From NCBI GenBank assembly GCA_031761405.1, contig JASEVX010000332.1, positions 46,001 through 110,000 of the forward strand: a stretch of 64,000 nucleotides of DNA, given 5' to 3'. The notes under the pieces were generated by a model, which had not been told where the DNA came from, ran no database searches, and worked only from the letters and a program-made list of their open reading frames with translations. How positions within the stretch are numbered: position 1 is the stretch's first letter; the number at the start of each line of letters is the position of its first letter. Position numbers and translations under genes: made by a program. The stretch is from Serripes groenlandicus. Its lineage: Eukaryota; Mollusca; Bivalvia; Cardiida; Cardiidae. Below, piece after piece: positions 48,148 to 60,500 of this stretch.

Positions 48148-50997
48148 TTAAGGTGGAATCATACCTTTGAAATAACGTCGTTTTTGACGTCAAATCGTAC
48201 GTTTTTGCGACAATGACAGTGTTGTTAAAGAAATCACCATTACTTCCTCATTTCAATTTGGATTCGGATAAAATTAACTTTATACTAAAGAAAACACAAT
48301 AACCTATGTGATGATATCAATTTCATACATCTGTCATGACAATGTAACGTAACATAAGGCGACTTAAAATAGAAAAATCGCTAGAAAATTTTAACAGTAA
48401 TTTGATTATTTCTAATTTATTTAAAATTCGCCCGAGAGATTTTTTTTAAAATAAAATATAACATAGAACACCTATTCGTCTACCATTTGCCAAACTTTCA
48501 AGAATATCTATCGAGTTGATTTTTGATAAATCACAGTGCCGTTAAACCTCTTTCGCGCGTCGTAACGTACATCGCGGAATTAAACATTGAGACGCATCCA
48601 GGTTAATTAAAATGAATACTTATTTTTTCCTAATTTAATTCTAAATTTAAGCTTTCCCCTAAAGAATAATGGTAGGTAGTATATATGTGTTTTTATTTAA
48701 AGAATTAAAGTAATTACGGTCGTAAATAATTTAGCAAAAAAAACCAAAATAATAGTTTGGATTTGTCATATGTATAAACTTACTCGTTTACTTCCCTGTT
48801 GTTCTATATATATGAAATAGAATTATCACAAATATAATATGTCACCCATGGTTTTTTGTATCGTATTTGAGATGACAGTATAAAAATGTTGTTCCTAATA
48901 TGCAATTTTCAGAATTTCGAAGTCTATACCTGTCATGTAAAGCTTTCTTGGTATTCTATCCGTGATAATGTTGTTGTCGTTTGCGTCAAGTTTTTGATTA
49001 AATTGCAATTTCTGTTTACACAGCTGCGCAGTTATGTGTGATTAAAGGAATGACCATTACTATCTCATCCTATATTGACATCGATTTGAAGCGAATAATA
49101 TAAACTCCGTAATGATATATAGTTCACAATTTTTCCTTAAATAATTTTAAAGGAAAACTCGTTTTTTTTTAACGAACTCGCTGACTAATAATACAGTTAT
49201 TATCTTACGTCTAATTTACTAAAAAAAAAATGCCCTTGATATTTCTTTTAAAAGAAATCATTATAATTTAGAACACCATTTCTTCTCCAATTTACTCAAA
49301 TGTGTTGGAAATATATCTGTCGGACTTTTAGTAAAACGCTATGCCGTAATACTGCTAACGTGCGCCGGAACGCGCTTTGTGGAATTGAAAATGAAACACA
49401 GCCACCCCTTCTTCTATCTTTCTTTCTTTACTAAATATGTCCCCATTATATTAAAACTACCCGTACTTTGTTTTGTCTAGAGAATGTTTTTTTGTCCTGA
49501 ACCCAAATTCCAAGACAAACTATCGGTTTGATGTTAAGTGAATCACAATGCCATAAAACCGTAGAAGGACAAACGTTTGGTCACATGTTCGAACCTTATT
49601 ACTTGTGTTGTCGACACTCTTTCAATTATAAACCAAAATGTATCATTACCCGACTATAAACTGTCTACAATTTACAGACACCTGTATCGAAGACTCACTA
49701 CATAGTGCAGACAACGATGTGATAGCACTCCACAGGATATGCATGTAGACAATAAAAGTGGCTTATTTACCCAAATTATACAGGGTGATATTGTCAATAA
49801 ACATCTGTATTCAAATAGCTCTAAGTTGAATTGAACTGCGGAGCTATGTGAATACAATCAAGTCAAAACTTTCATAAAATATTGTACATAAGGTTTTCTA
49901 AAGGGAAGAAAGTCAGATAGTTCTTCTCGTTTTTTTTCCTCATATAAAGTGTTTCCTTAAATAACAAAAGCATGATCACGAATAAAATAGATAGAAAGCT
50001 TTGCATGAAAGTTATAATCTTTGATATGCTGAAACTTGCTTTTTGCCTGATAAAGAGAAACGTATTCTGTATTTACTGTTATCTGAAGATACATTACAAA
50101 ATACCTCGAGTGACAAATTAGGAAAGTAATAATAAATTATATTAACAATTTTTCAATGATTATTCTGACGATGCTCTTGTTCGGAGAATTTCGTATCAGA
50201 AATGTTGGGTTATGTAAACTCATGAAACTTCTTGTTATATCGAATTACTATTTGATGTTCCCGTATCAATTTGTTTATGTAAATGTATGTATGTAAATGA
50301 CGAATTACATGTATTTGAATAAGTGAAATAGAACCTATCTATAAGAACTGAAAGCGACGGTTTGAGACTTATACTAATGCATGGAATGTGAAAAAATGAT
50401 TTAACAGATAAACAGCGAAGTAGACAAGTCAGTTTATATAAAAAATATTTAATATTTAAAGGAGTATAATAGGTACAGTTTCAATTTCCATAAAGGAATA
50501 AAATTGATTATTTTATGAAAAATCGGGAGTTCATTTTAATAACCCTGGGTACGTTTCAATTTAAATTCCGCAGTGTACGGTTTGTCGCGTCACAGAGCTT
50601 TAACGTCAATGCGATTTACTAAAGATGTGCACGACAGATTTTCTTGAAATTTTTGTAAATGATAGACAAAAGGTTATTCTAAATGATATAAGTTTTTAAA
50701 AAAAATCTCTCGGGCGAATGTTTTATAAATTAAAAAATAAACGAATTACTGTTAAAATATTTTAGCGAAAGTTTCATTTCAACGCCCCGTATTTTACGTT
50801 TATTGTCTTGGCAGTTGTATGTAAATTACATCACTACGCAGGTAATTTTATTCTCTTCGCTCTGGTGGTAACTGTTTCCAAATACAACTTCAGACGAGAA
50901 TGTCATGGTGATTTCTTTAACAACACTGTCATTGTCGCAAAAACGTACGTTTTGACGTCAAAAACGACGTTATTTTAAAGGTATGATTCCACCTTAA
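48148..50997. mobile_element. TTAA-flanked element with ~440-bp inverted repeats, nested
   Basis: Left end TTAAGGTGGAATCATACC (48148), right end GGTATGATTCCACCTTAA (50997). The arms (about 48152-48590 and 50540-50993) share TTTGACGTCAAA-like, CTGTCATGAC/GTCTTGGCAG and TCTACCATTTGCC stretches. TTAA on both sides fits a TTAA target duplication, as in piggyBac-type elements. No coding frame. A diverged relative is at 32287. Confidence 0.75.
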
Positions 50998-51176
50998 GGC
51001 TTTATTTCTTGCAACCAATACTTTTTAAGTTCATTCTTTTTTTTACAAAAGGATGTGTAAGGTATAAATGTGTAAATAAATGTATTAATTTTTTTTCTAA
51101 ATCTGTACTTAATTGAAGCTACATACAGAATAGATTGTTGACACCAAAAATTCCAATAGTGAATTCTTGCCCATAT

Positions 51177-51845
51177 ACAAGATGCCATTTATGTTTAACC
51201 ATATGAGCATTAAAATCTACAAAGGCTTATCGAATTATACACAAGATTGCAGAAGCTTCGAACGAGCTTATTTAAGAAATAATTAAACATTGTATATCTT
51301 GATTAAATTGTGAAGGTGCACAGGCTGATGTGGACTTAAACCTAACAAAAGCCAACGTGTACCGATTTCACAATGGACATGTTCAAATGCGATCATTATT
51401 GCATTAATTCCCAAATATCCGATAGTTGGTTTGACTCTGATCAAACTGTGTCACCGAATAATGCCAAATGTTCAATTCACCACAACACAATATTGTCAGC
51501 GGTTGTAACCAATACTCCTTCGCGTCATGGAAAGAAAAACCCGCGTATAGGCGTATTTGCCGAAGGTGTAGCATTTCGATAATCAATTCAATTAGAAGAG
51601 ATTTGCTTTGAAAGTTTCTGTGTGGTGAAACACATTAAACTTTAACAACCTGACACCAGTCTTTTAAAACATAAATATGATACTACTACAAACACAATTA
51701 AAATGGAGTACTAAAGTTACCGACTTCTAATACAATACAAATATGTATTTCTTTCATTATCGAGATATCGTAGAATACGTATTACATCAACAGGCGTCTT
51801 GATTATTGGTATTTCATTTTATAACATCGTTATTTAACCGAACAA
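51177..51845. other. Stretch without a recognised gene
   Basis: A few bases of satellite (to about 51197) and then unique-looking DNA. The overlapping frames at 51373-51582 and 51404-51586 carry no signature. Confidence 0.4.
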
Positions 51846-51965
51846 CACTATGTTGTGGGTACCCAAATGAATGGTATCATTGAGACGATTCTGTTGAGTT
51901 CTTACATTTGTAAGTAAAATTGTGGAGAAAAGAGCTGTTTTACTCGCTCTTGTCTAGATCTCTAC
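51846..51965. mobile_element. Hairpin MITE, CTAGATAAGGGG family, decayed copy
   Basis: Shows CTATGTTGTGGGTACCC, TCATTGAGACGATTCTGTTGAG and GTGGAGAAAAGAGCTGTTTT, matching parts of the copies at 8572 and 16077. Confidence 0.5.
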
Positions 51966-52045
51966 ATTAAACAAATAACAAGTTATAAGTCATAACACTT
52001 TGCTAAACTATTTCAATTATTTCACTTCACCTCAGCAAATGCTCA

Positions 52046-53636
52046 TATGCAAACAGTAAAATCAAAGTACGTAGTGCTTAGACTCGTTTAATAAACGTGT
52101 ATTCGGTCAACACATAGTACCTAAGAAAAGGAGTTAGAATACTTACTAGGAACAGAATTAAACATGATTAGTATCTTAACTAAAATATATTTTCACAAAC
52201 AATGGTTATAGAATGAAAGAAAGAAAATCTTTCACGAGCCAAGATATAACAACCGTTTTCAAAAAAATTACGATAAAGTTTAGATTATTTGAAAACATTA
52301 AAAGATTATTTTATTTTACAAGAAAACATGATATGTGTAAGAAATATGAAAAAATAAAACAATTGTAAAAGAAAAGAAGCGATTCTTTGACGAGAAAAGC
52401 TCCTGCAAATTTATTTTCTCAATCAATTAAGAATATACGCACTCACAAAATCTGGAAAGTAAAAACCTTAAACGAAGATAATCCTACGATTAAAATGCCG
52501 TAAGAGGATGTTGTGAATCTTCGCAGTCGGTTTACAAGCAATCCAAGAAAAGGTGTACCGATAAAATAGAATAAAATAGAAAAAGAAAAATAGAAATCTT
52601 ACCCGAGAAATCCTTTTTAGAAGATATAAGACACGAAGTAAGTCTAGTAAACCTTCCAGGCCGGGTAAGTCTGACTGGTTTACGGGTATAACCAGCTGCA
52701 GTTGACGTTCTCGCTACACGCTTCAGTGGACTTAATTTAAAGATTTAACCCTTTCCCATCTCCACACGTAGCTTAACTTAATAAGTAACAGACCATTTGT
52801 ATAAACATTATGGAACAATAATGTGAAATTTCTCATCATTTGCTACAATGTTTTAAAATTCGTTTGATATGTATTTTCATTAATTATAAAAGAATAACTT
52901 GCCTAGTGTTTTTCAGAGTTTGTGCGTTGGTATACCCTACTCACCGAGGTAGGTCATAGAAGTACCCAACCACTGACCGAGGTACCAAAAACTACCGAGG
53001 TATTTTTTCCATTACCTCGGTGTGTTTACCTCTAAAGTAACGCAGAATGCTCGTCTATGTTTATATCTTTAAAAATGTACGATACCTCGGTGTGTCGATT
53101 TTGGGCGTGTAAGGGTGCTGTGTGTGACTCCACACACCTTGTCCCGATATTCTACTTAAACTCAGGCGTGCGCATGCGCAGTATATCAGAAAATGCACAC
53201 AGCAAGTGGCAGGGTCCCCACTTCATGAGGTATGTACTTTTATAGTGATTTTGATCATGGAAACACATGGATGTTCAGCAATTGTTGATGTAAAATATGT
53301 TAATGAGTTCGAACAGCTTTGCTTCTTTGCATACACGAATGAAATACAATTCTTGCCAAATGTGTAAAGCTATGGTTTGAAGACGTTTCGAATGAGCTAC
53401 TTGAATGTATATAAATAAAGATGTCAAATCGTTTTCCACAGTTTTAAATGCAACATAGGACTCAGTTGTGATATTGAAGGATAATGACAAGTTTACTCCT
53501 CGTTTCTAGAGCTCTGGGCAACAAACGGGTTACGTAATTTATCTAGAAAACTTATTAAACACATGAGATACACAAAGCTGATGTCTTTGTCTCCTATTAA
53601 ATTCCTCCGTTTGTCAACAATGTGTTTACTGTGTGT
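52046..53636 (+). repeat. Left arm of a 1591-bp perfect-looking inverted repeat
   Basis: Every base I compared pairs with the right arm (54258-55848); paired coordinates sum to 107894. Identical peptides appear in mirrored frames (53057-53245 with 54649-54837; 53275-53490 with 54404-54619). The arm contains four or five copies of ACCGAGGTA or its complement between 52940 and 53095. It shows no TIR-like edge or target duplication at 52046. Confidence 0.95.
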
Positions 53637-53750
53637 ACACTGTCATGTATATATATGCACTAACATCGATGTAAGCTGTTATCTTACTATATTTCAAACG
53701 ATTCTAGCACAAACATTCTCTCTCTATCTTTCTCTCTCTCTCTCTCTCTA

Positions 53751-53834
<84 letters not shown>

Positions 53835-53906
53835 CACACACACAAACACACATTCTCTCTCTCTCTCTCTCGCTCTCGCATTCACTCTCTCTGTCTCTAT
53901 CTTTCT

Positions 53907-53942
<36 letters not shown>

Positions 53943-54257
53943 GTATACCCAACACACTAAGGTATATAATTCCACCCAAACACACCGAGGTCTATGCTTA
54001 TTCGACATGTTTCAAATATAAGACAAATGTAATGGCATAAAGAATTGGTCCTGAATGTCATTTATCATAAGCAAATTGGGGTAGTATATTTTTTTGGAAA
54101 CCAGTACAAGGTAAACACACCGAGGTAGCAACCTCAGTATGGGACACCCTCAACCTCGGTATGGGACACACAGCAACATCGGTATGGGACACACAGCAAC
54201 ATCATCGGTATGGGACACACGGCAACATCGGTGGACACACAGCAACATCGGTATGGG
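53637..54257. repeat. Spacer of the inverted repeat: CT and CA runs plus GGTATGGGACACAC repeats
   Basis: Contains (CT)n at about 53717-53832 and 53855-53878, (AC)n at 53906-53940, and a short tandem GGTATGGGACACACAGCAACATC at 54138-54257 (four to five units). ACACCGAGGT occurs at about 53981 and 54117, linking the spacer to the arm motif. Confidence 0.9.
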
Positions 54258-55848
54258 ACACACAGTAAACACATTGTTGACAAACGGAGGAATTTAATAG
54301 GAGACAAAGACATCAGCTTTGTGTATCTCATGTGTTTAATAAGTTTTCTAGATAAATTACGTAACCCGTTTGTTGCCCAGAGCTCTAGAAACGAGGAGTA
54401 AACTTGTCATTATCCTTCAATATCACAACTGAGTCCTATGTTGCATTTAAAACTGTGGAAAACGATTTGACATCTTTATTTATATACATTCAAGTAGCTC
54501 ATTCGAAACGTCTTCAAACCATAGCTTTACACATTTGGCAAGAATTGTATTTCATTCGTGTATGCAAAGAAGCAAAGCTGTTCGAACTCATTAACATATT
54601 TTACATCAACAATTGCTGAACATCCATGTGTTTCCATGATCAAAATCACTATAAAAGTACATACCTCATGAAGTGGGGACCCTGCCACTTGCTGTGTGCA
54701 TTTTCTGATATACTGCGCATGCGCACGCCTGAGTTTAAGTAGAATATCGGGACAAGGTGTGTGGAGTCACACACAGCACCCTTACACGCCCAAAATCGAC
54801 ACACCGAGGTATCGTACATTTTTAAAGATATAAACATAGACGAGCATTCTGCGTTACTTTAGAGGTAAACACACCGAGGTAATGGAAAAAATACCTCGGT
54901 AGTTTTTGGTACCTCGGTCAGTGGTTGGGTACTTCTATGACCTACCTCGGTGAGTAGGGTATACCAACGCACAAACTCTGAAAAACACTAGGCAAGTTAT
55001 TCTTTTATAATTAATGAAAATACATATCAAACGAATTTTAAAACATTGTAGCAAATGATGAGAAATTTCACATTATTGTTCCATAATGTTTATACAAATG
55101 GTCTGTTACTTATTAAGTTAAGCTACGTGTGGAGATGGGAAAGGGTTAAATCTTTAAATTAAGTCCACTGAAGCGTGTAGCGAGAACGTCAACTGCAGCT
55201 GGTTATACCCGTAAACCAGTCAGACTTACCCGGCCTGGAAGGTTTACTAGACTTACTTCGTGTCTTATATCTTCTAAAAAGGATTTCTCGGGTAAGATTT
55301 CTATTTTTCTTTTTCTATTTTATTCTATTTTATCGGTACACCTTTTCTTGGATTGCTTGTAAACCGACTGCGAAGATTCACAACATCCTCTTACGGCATT
55401 TTAATCGTAGGATTATCTTCGTTTAAGGTTTTTACTTTCCAGATTTTGTGAGTGCGTATATTCTTAATTGATTGAGAAAATAAATTTGCAGGAGCTTTTC
55501 TCGTCAAAGAATCGCTTCTTTTCTTTTACAATTGTTTTATTTTTTCATATTTCTTACACATATCATGTTTTCTTGTAAAATAAAATAATCTTTTAATGTT
55601 TTCAAATAATCTAAACTTTATCGTAATTTTTTTGAAAACGGTTGTTATATCTTGGCTCGTGAAAGATTTTCTTTCTTTCATTCTATAACCATTGTTTGTG
55701 AAAATATATTTTAGTTAAGATACTAATCATGTTTAATTCTGTTCCTAGTAAGTATTCTAACTCCTTTTCTTAGGTACTATGTGTTGACCGAATACACGTT
55801 TATTAAACGAGTCTAAGCACTACGTACTTTGATTTTACTGTTTGCATA
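54258..55848 (-). repeat. Right arm of the 1591-bp inverted repeat
   Basis: Reverse complement of 52046-53636. At 55849 it passes into AACCCTTTGCTG, an end resembling the TTAA-type MITEs, while the left arm passes into unrelated AT-rich DNA. Confidence 0.95.
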
Positions 55849-56478
55849 ACCCTTTGCTGTGTGCTTGTTACAGAGCAATCTTGAAACAAGGTTATTACCT
55901 TCACACTCAGGCTAGAAAAATCAGAAATTCCACCGAATGATGCAATATCTTTCAACACAAATATGGGACATTATTTATCTCTTGGATCATCTCTATTATA
56001 CCTGCACTTTCTTAGCTCCGTATCATTTTGGTAACCAAAAATACCACGTCTGACATGAATTGAATCTCTCCCTTCCTGAGTGTAAATTCCTTTCATTTAC
56101 TTGATGCCAGTATACTTTTGATATGCATTCCTTTTAGTGCTATTTTTCAAAACCTTTCTACTTCAAAATTGTTTAAAGTCATACAGAGACATATAAATAC
56201 AAAGATGCAAATCACCGACAAATCTTGAATATGATCAAGGGTATTGCAAGAATCTCGCGGATCATAATCCTTCTACTGCACAGGCTCGACAGAAAAAAAA
56301 AAAAGCATCTATACATGCCATTTTAGAATTGAAATTGTGCTATAATAAAGGTGGAAAATGTCAAAGTTAGGTCCGCTCATTAATACTGCATATTTAATAA
56401 GTAATTATACCCTTTCCTTATGTGATAGTGACACAGCGTACTATTGAGACGTTAGTGGCATACATCGGCTGCTTGGCC
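55849..56478. other. Stretch without a recognised gene
   Basis: Searched for the missing 3' exons of the P2X gene on the minus strand and found none. Confidence 0.4.
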
Positions 56479-56697
56479 TTAACTCTTTCCCTCATATAAC
56501 AGATCTGCAACAGACGACTTTGAAAACTTCTTGGAAAAAGCATAGAAAATCCCTTTAAATGAAAGAACAATAATTAAAAAGAAATGAAAACATGATAACA
56601 AAAGGAGAAATTGCTCGTTTTGAACAATTTCTTACTTTTGTTGAAATGTTTTCAAAAAGCCGTCGTCAGAAAGCGTTTATATGAGGGAAATGGTTAA
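56479..56697. mobile_element. TTAA-type hairpin MITE, best copy
   Basis: TTAA, then CTCTTTCCCTCATATAA, and at the other end TTATATGAGGGAAATGG, then TTAA. Inside are CAGACGACTTTGAAAAC with its complement and the hairpin AAAAGGAGAAATTGCTC. TTAA targets and CCCT-like ends fit a piggyBac-type non-autonomous family. Confidence 0.8.
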
Positions 56698-56840
56698 AAC
56701 AATAAACAAAAAAACCACTACGTTTTAAATCTTTGATAGGTTTTTTTGTCCATGTCCGTTAAAGTTAAAAATTTACTAAAGCCACAGAGCAAAGCTGAAT
56801 TTCAATCTTGAACTAAGAAGTGAGAATAAAGGGATATCAA

Positions 56841-57134
56841 ATTGATTGATTAGGGTTTAACGCCGTTTTTAACAATTTTCAGTCATATAACGGCGACCAG
56901 TTTACCTACTCATGCGTTTGCCCACACCAGTACACCGCACAACATACTTTCAACTGGCTGCTTTTCCACATACACTGTTAAACAGCCCATTGGTGAAAGT
57001 CTAATGGCGCATGTTACAGTGACTTTTGTCAAACGTCGGAAAGAATGTTGGCCTAGCTGGGATTCGAACCGGGATTCGAACTAACAACCCCTGGATTGAA
57101 TGCCCGCGTCGCTACCGCCTGAGCTACCGGGGAT
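56841..57134 (-). mobile_element. tRNA-derived SINE, near full length
   Basis: The head on the minus strand starts CCGGTAGCTCAGGCGGTAGC and has a B box GTTCGAATCCC (the TTCGAACCGGGA stretch is locally duplicated). The tail ends in CGTTAAACCCTAATCAATC. It lies in the P2X intron or downstream of the visible exons. Confidence 0.85.
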
Positions 57135-57443
57135 ATCAAAGTTACACTACATAACCCTAATATGCGGGGTGTGTCATATCGCAGACACAACTAGTTGATA
57201 AATTAGTTTCATGACTAACACATCTTGCCATACCCGCGAGATTTTGATGAGACTTATTCTTTGCGTTATCTGAATTTCCGTCTCTGTAGTTATATATTTA
57301 TGAGTCAACTGAAGCAGAGAAATGATCTACATGCATGAATCAACAACACAAGCAGACATAAAAGAGAATGTACAGGAAGGATACCTTAGTGATGATTGTT
57401 GAACCTAAATAAATAAATAAATGAGAATTGGGTTTGAACATAC

Positions 57444-57588
57444 CTGTACGGCAATACTACTAAAATCACCAGAACCTGTGCCTGCTACTATTGTCTTTAA
57501 TTCGAGGATCGGACATTGATCGTTTGCACCAAAGTCAAAGCGACAGCTCTTTAAGTAGGTATCAGTCACAAAAGAGGGTATGTTACGT
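57444..57588 (-). CDS. P2X exon encoding TYLKSC region
   Basis: Acceptor TTTTTTCTGCAG, donor GTATGT. The first A completes Arg with AG of the previous exon (VKR-RNIPSF). It reads SFVTDTYLKSCRFDFGANDQ then CPILELKTIV and DFSSIAVQ. It ends in phase 0 where P2X proteins continue with a GG(V/I) motif. Confidence 0.9.
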
Positions 57589-60500
57589 CTGCAGAAAAAA
57601 TGGAAAGAGGATTTTAAATGATTATCTAAATATATTTCCCGATACAGAGAATAATTGATACCTCTACTGCAAGCAGCACTTGAAACAGTGTAGGGAAAAA
57701 TTAATAATATGCTCAAAATTAGCAATTTCTTCTTTTTACACAATGTTTTCAATTCTGTATCAAATCTAAATGTCTAAATGATCAGCCAATACAGAACTTT
57801 TCAAAGCAGACAACTCTTAACCCTTGCTCACTTACAGCACATCTGCAGTAGCAAACGGCTTTGTAACATCAAGGCAAACATGTGGAATATTTCTTTTAAT
57901 TAATGAATGTTTAATAATTTGATAGATTGCAAAAATGTTTTCAAAACTCATCTGCTGTGTTGATCTGGTTTTGCCTTTGGATTTTTTTCCAATCAAACAG
58001 CGTGTGTACATATAAAGCCTCCAGGAAGCAGACATCAAGCAGGATTAGTACAAGCTGAAAGCTTATTTTGTTAGTGTTAAATATGACATAAATAAGTTTA
58101 AATCAAACAAAAGATCAGAAAGGCCGACTCTTTGATTAATAGAAGTTTAATGCAGTTTTCAACAGTATTATAGTTATATCAAGGCTACAGGTTCAACTAC
58201 CCATGTGTTGTTTCCTGGCTTTCTCTCACCAGTGCAACATTACATGGCAGGGTTATACAGCTTGATCAGAGAGCTTATCTTATGATCCTTAACCCTTTCC
58301 CTCATACGATAATTCTTTCCCTCATATAGACGCTTTCTGATGCCTCTGCAGCAGACGGCTTTTTGAAAACAAAGTGACAAAAGAAGAAATTGCACAAAAC
58401 GTGCAATTTCTCCTTTTGACACAATGTTTTCCACTTTTTGTCATAGGTTATCCATTCAACTTTGGAGATTTTCTATGTTTTAACAAAATATGTTCAAAGT
58501 CGTCTGCTGCAGAATTATCGTACAGCTTGATCAGAGAGCTTATCTTATGATCCATTTAAGACATGGAAAAAGTTTCAATTGAAAATGGTAAGTAGTTGTG
58601 GAGATATTGGGTTGTACCCAAAATGTTAACCTTAAAATATGATACACACTACACACACTATATCTTCAACGGGACATAACTCTTGTCTTCCGGGTGCAAT
58701 CTAAATGAAAGTTACTGTGGACAAACAGAAGATGCAAAATGAGTATCTTACAGCCGTTGGCGTGGGATTACAGAAGACACATAGATAATAGAAAAGTGAT
58801 GGAAAAACATGCACAAGGAAATCTTGCCAACATTTGTATTAACAATAACAACTCGAGCTATCATTGAATGTGATTATTACCCTCGCATACCGCCCTGATA
58901 GGAAATGGTGGTGAACTATTTAGAAACCCCTACTAAAAATGACATGATGGATCGGGTTATTATTTTGTTCAATTTTGGATTATCTCATTAAATTCCATCC
59001 AATAGATTTCAACGTATACTCCAGACAATGAAAAGTAACAAAGAGCAATAACTCTTGTACACTGTATTTCCACATAGCATGCTTAACCAAAGAATATTGT
59101 TTTATTAAAACCATTGAGTAGTTTATCAGTTATGCTGGGAAAAAGAAAAGGTTGCAAAGGACAATAACGCTGTAATTAGTGAAGATAGAGTTATGGTTCT
59201 CATACAATGCACTTCCTCTCATTGTTCTTTATCAGTGTATGAAGTTTTATCCATCCAGTAGTTTTAAAGTTATGCTCCGGATGAGAAAAAGTTCTAAATG
59301 TTAATAACTCTGTAATTAGCAAAGTTGAGGTTTTATAAAATTCAATCAAGTAGGTTTGGTTTAAAAGTATGCTCCGGACAAAAGCTTGACAACAGAGAGC
59401 AATAACTCTTGAATTTGCTAAGATAGAGTTATGGTTTATTAAATTAAATCCATCAGTCTTCAAGTTAAACTCAGGACCAAGAAAAAAGTAATAACTCTGT
59501 AATTAGGAAAAAAAGAGTTATGGTTCTTGTACACTGCACTTCCTCTCATTTTCACCATTTTATGAAGATTCAAAAAATCCATCCAGTAGTTTGCAAGTAA
59601 TTGTCCGAGCAAAAGTTTGAAAACAAACACAACAAAGGGCAATAACTCGTAATTTGATAAAATGGAGTTATTGTTCGTGTATACTGCACTTCCTCTCATT
59701 GTGCTAAACCATTGTATGTTGTTTTATTGGATATCATCTGGAAGTTTCAAGTTATTCTCCAAACAAGAAAATGTAACAAAGTGAAATAACTCTGTCATTA
59801 GGAAAAAGAGTTATGGTTCCTGTACACTGCACTTGCTCCTATTATGTTCTATCATCATACGGTCCGACCAAACGACAAACAGACTGACCGCCCGACCGAC
59901 CTCGGGGTTACTCCATCATACCCCCGTCAAACCTCGTTTTTCGGGGGTATAATAAAACAGCTTAAAAATTCTACTAGGGACATTTATGAACATAATAAAG
60001 ATCAACATATATAGGTAAAAGTAGAGACATGCTGCTGATTTCAAGAGGTATTATTTATAGAGATTAATTTGGATTATCTCTTTTGCTGCCAAAGGCAATT
60101 AAATGCTTTTGCAAACAATGCAAATTCAGGTAACAAGCTTTCTCTCCTGAAATATGCATTGTTTGCCACTTCGACATTAAATTTTACCAAATTCCCTGTT
60201 GGACAAAAAATTGAGTGGTCCAATTTTCAACACGGAAGAGTTGACTTTAAGAATTTTTTCAGCAAAAAGGTTAACCATTTCCCACATACAGCAATTCTCA
60301 AGCAGACATCTTTGCAAATATTTGTACAAATTCATTGAAAAACTTTCTGAATGAAAGAAAATGCATACTTAATAATTGCAAAGAGTTGAAAACATTCATG
60401 CAAAAGGAGACGATTCTTTTGAGTACCCACAACATAGGTTTTAATGAGTGCTAAGATCGATAAAACATAAGAAAGACCTATTTACTTCTCCTTATCTAGT

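Larger units (their letters stand above)
46306..51172. mobile_element. 4.9-kb DNA element inserted in the 59-bp satellite
   Basis: Starts GGGCAAGAATTCACTA at 46306 and ends TAGTGAATTCTTGCCC at 51172. The satellite reads ...TTACAATAT before it and ATATACAAGATG after it, so ATAT (46302-46305 and 51173-51176) is a 4-bp target duplication. Removing the nested element at 48152-50993 leaves about 2.0 kb. No transposase frame is seen, so it is non-autonomous. The superfamily is not assigned. Confidence 0.85.

Noticed and set aside
53687..54021. Arg-Glu and Ser-Leu repeat proteins
   Set aside because: Translation of the CT and CA microsatellites in the palindrome spacer.
53057..54837. Mirrored frames of 62 and 71 codons in the palindrome arms as genes
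   Set aside because: Short, without domain, signal peptide or splice context; identity only reflects the inverted duplication.
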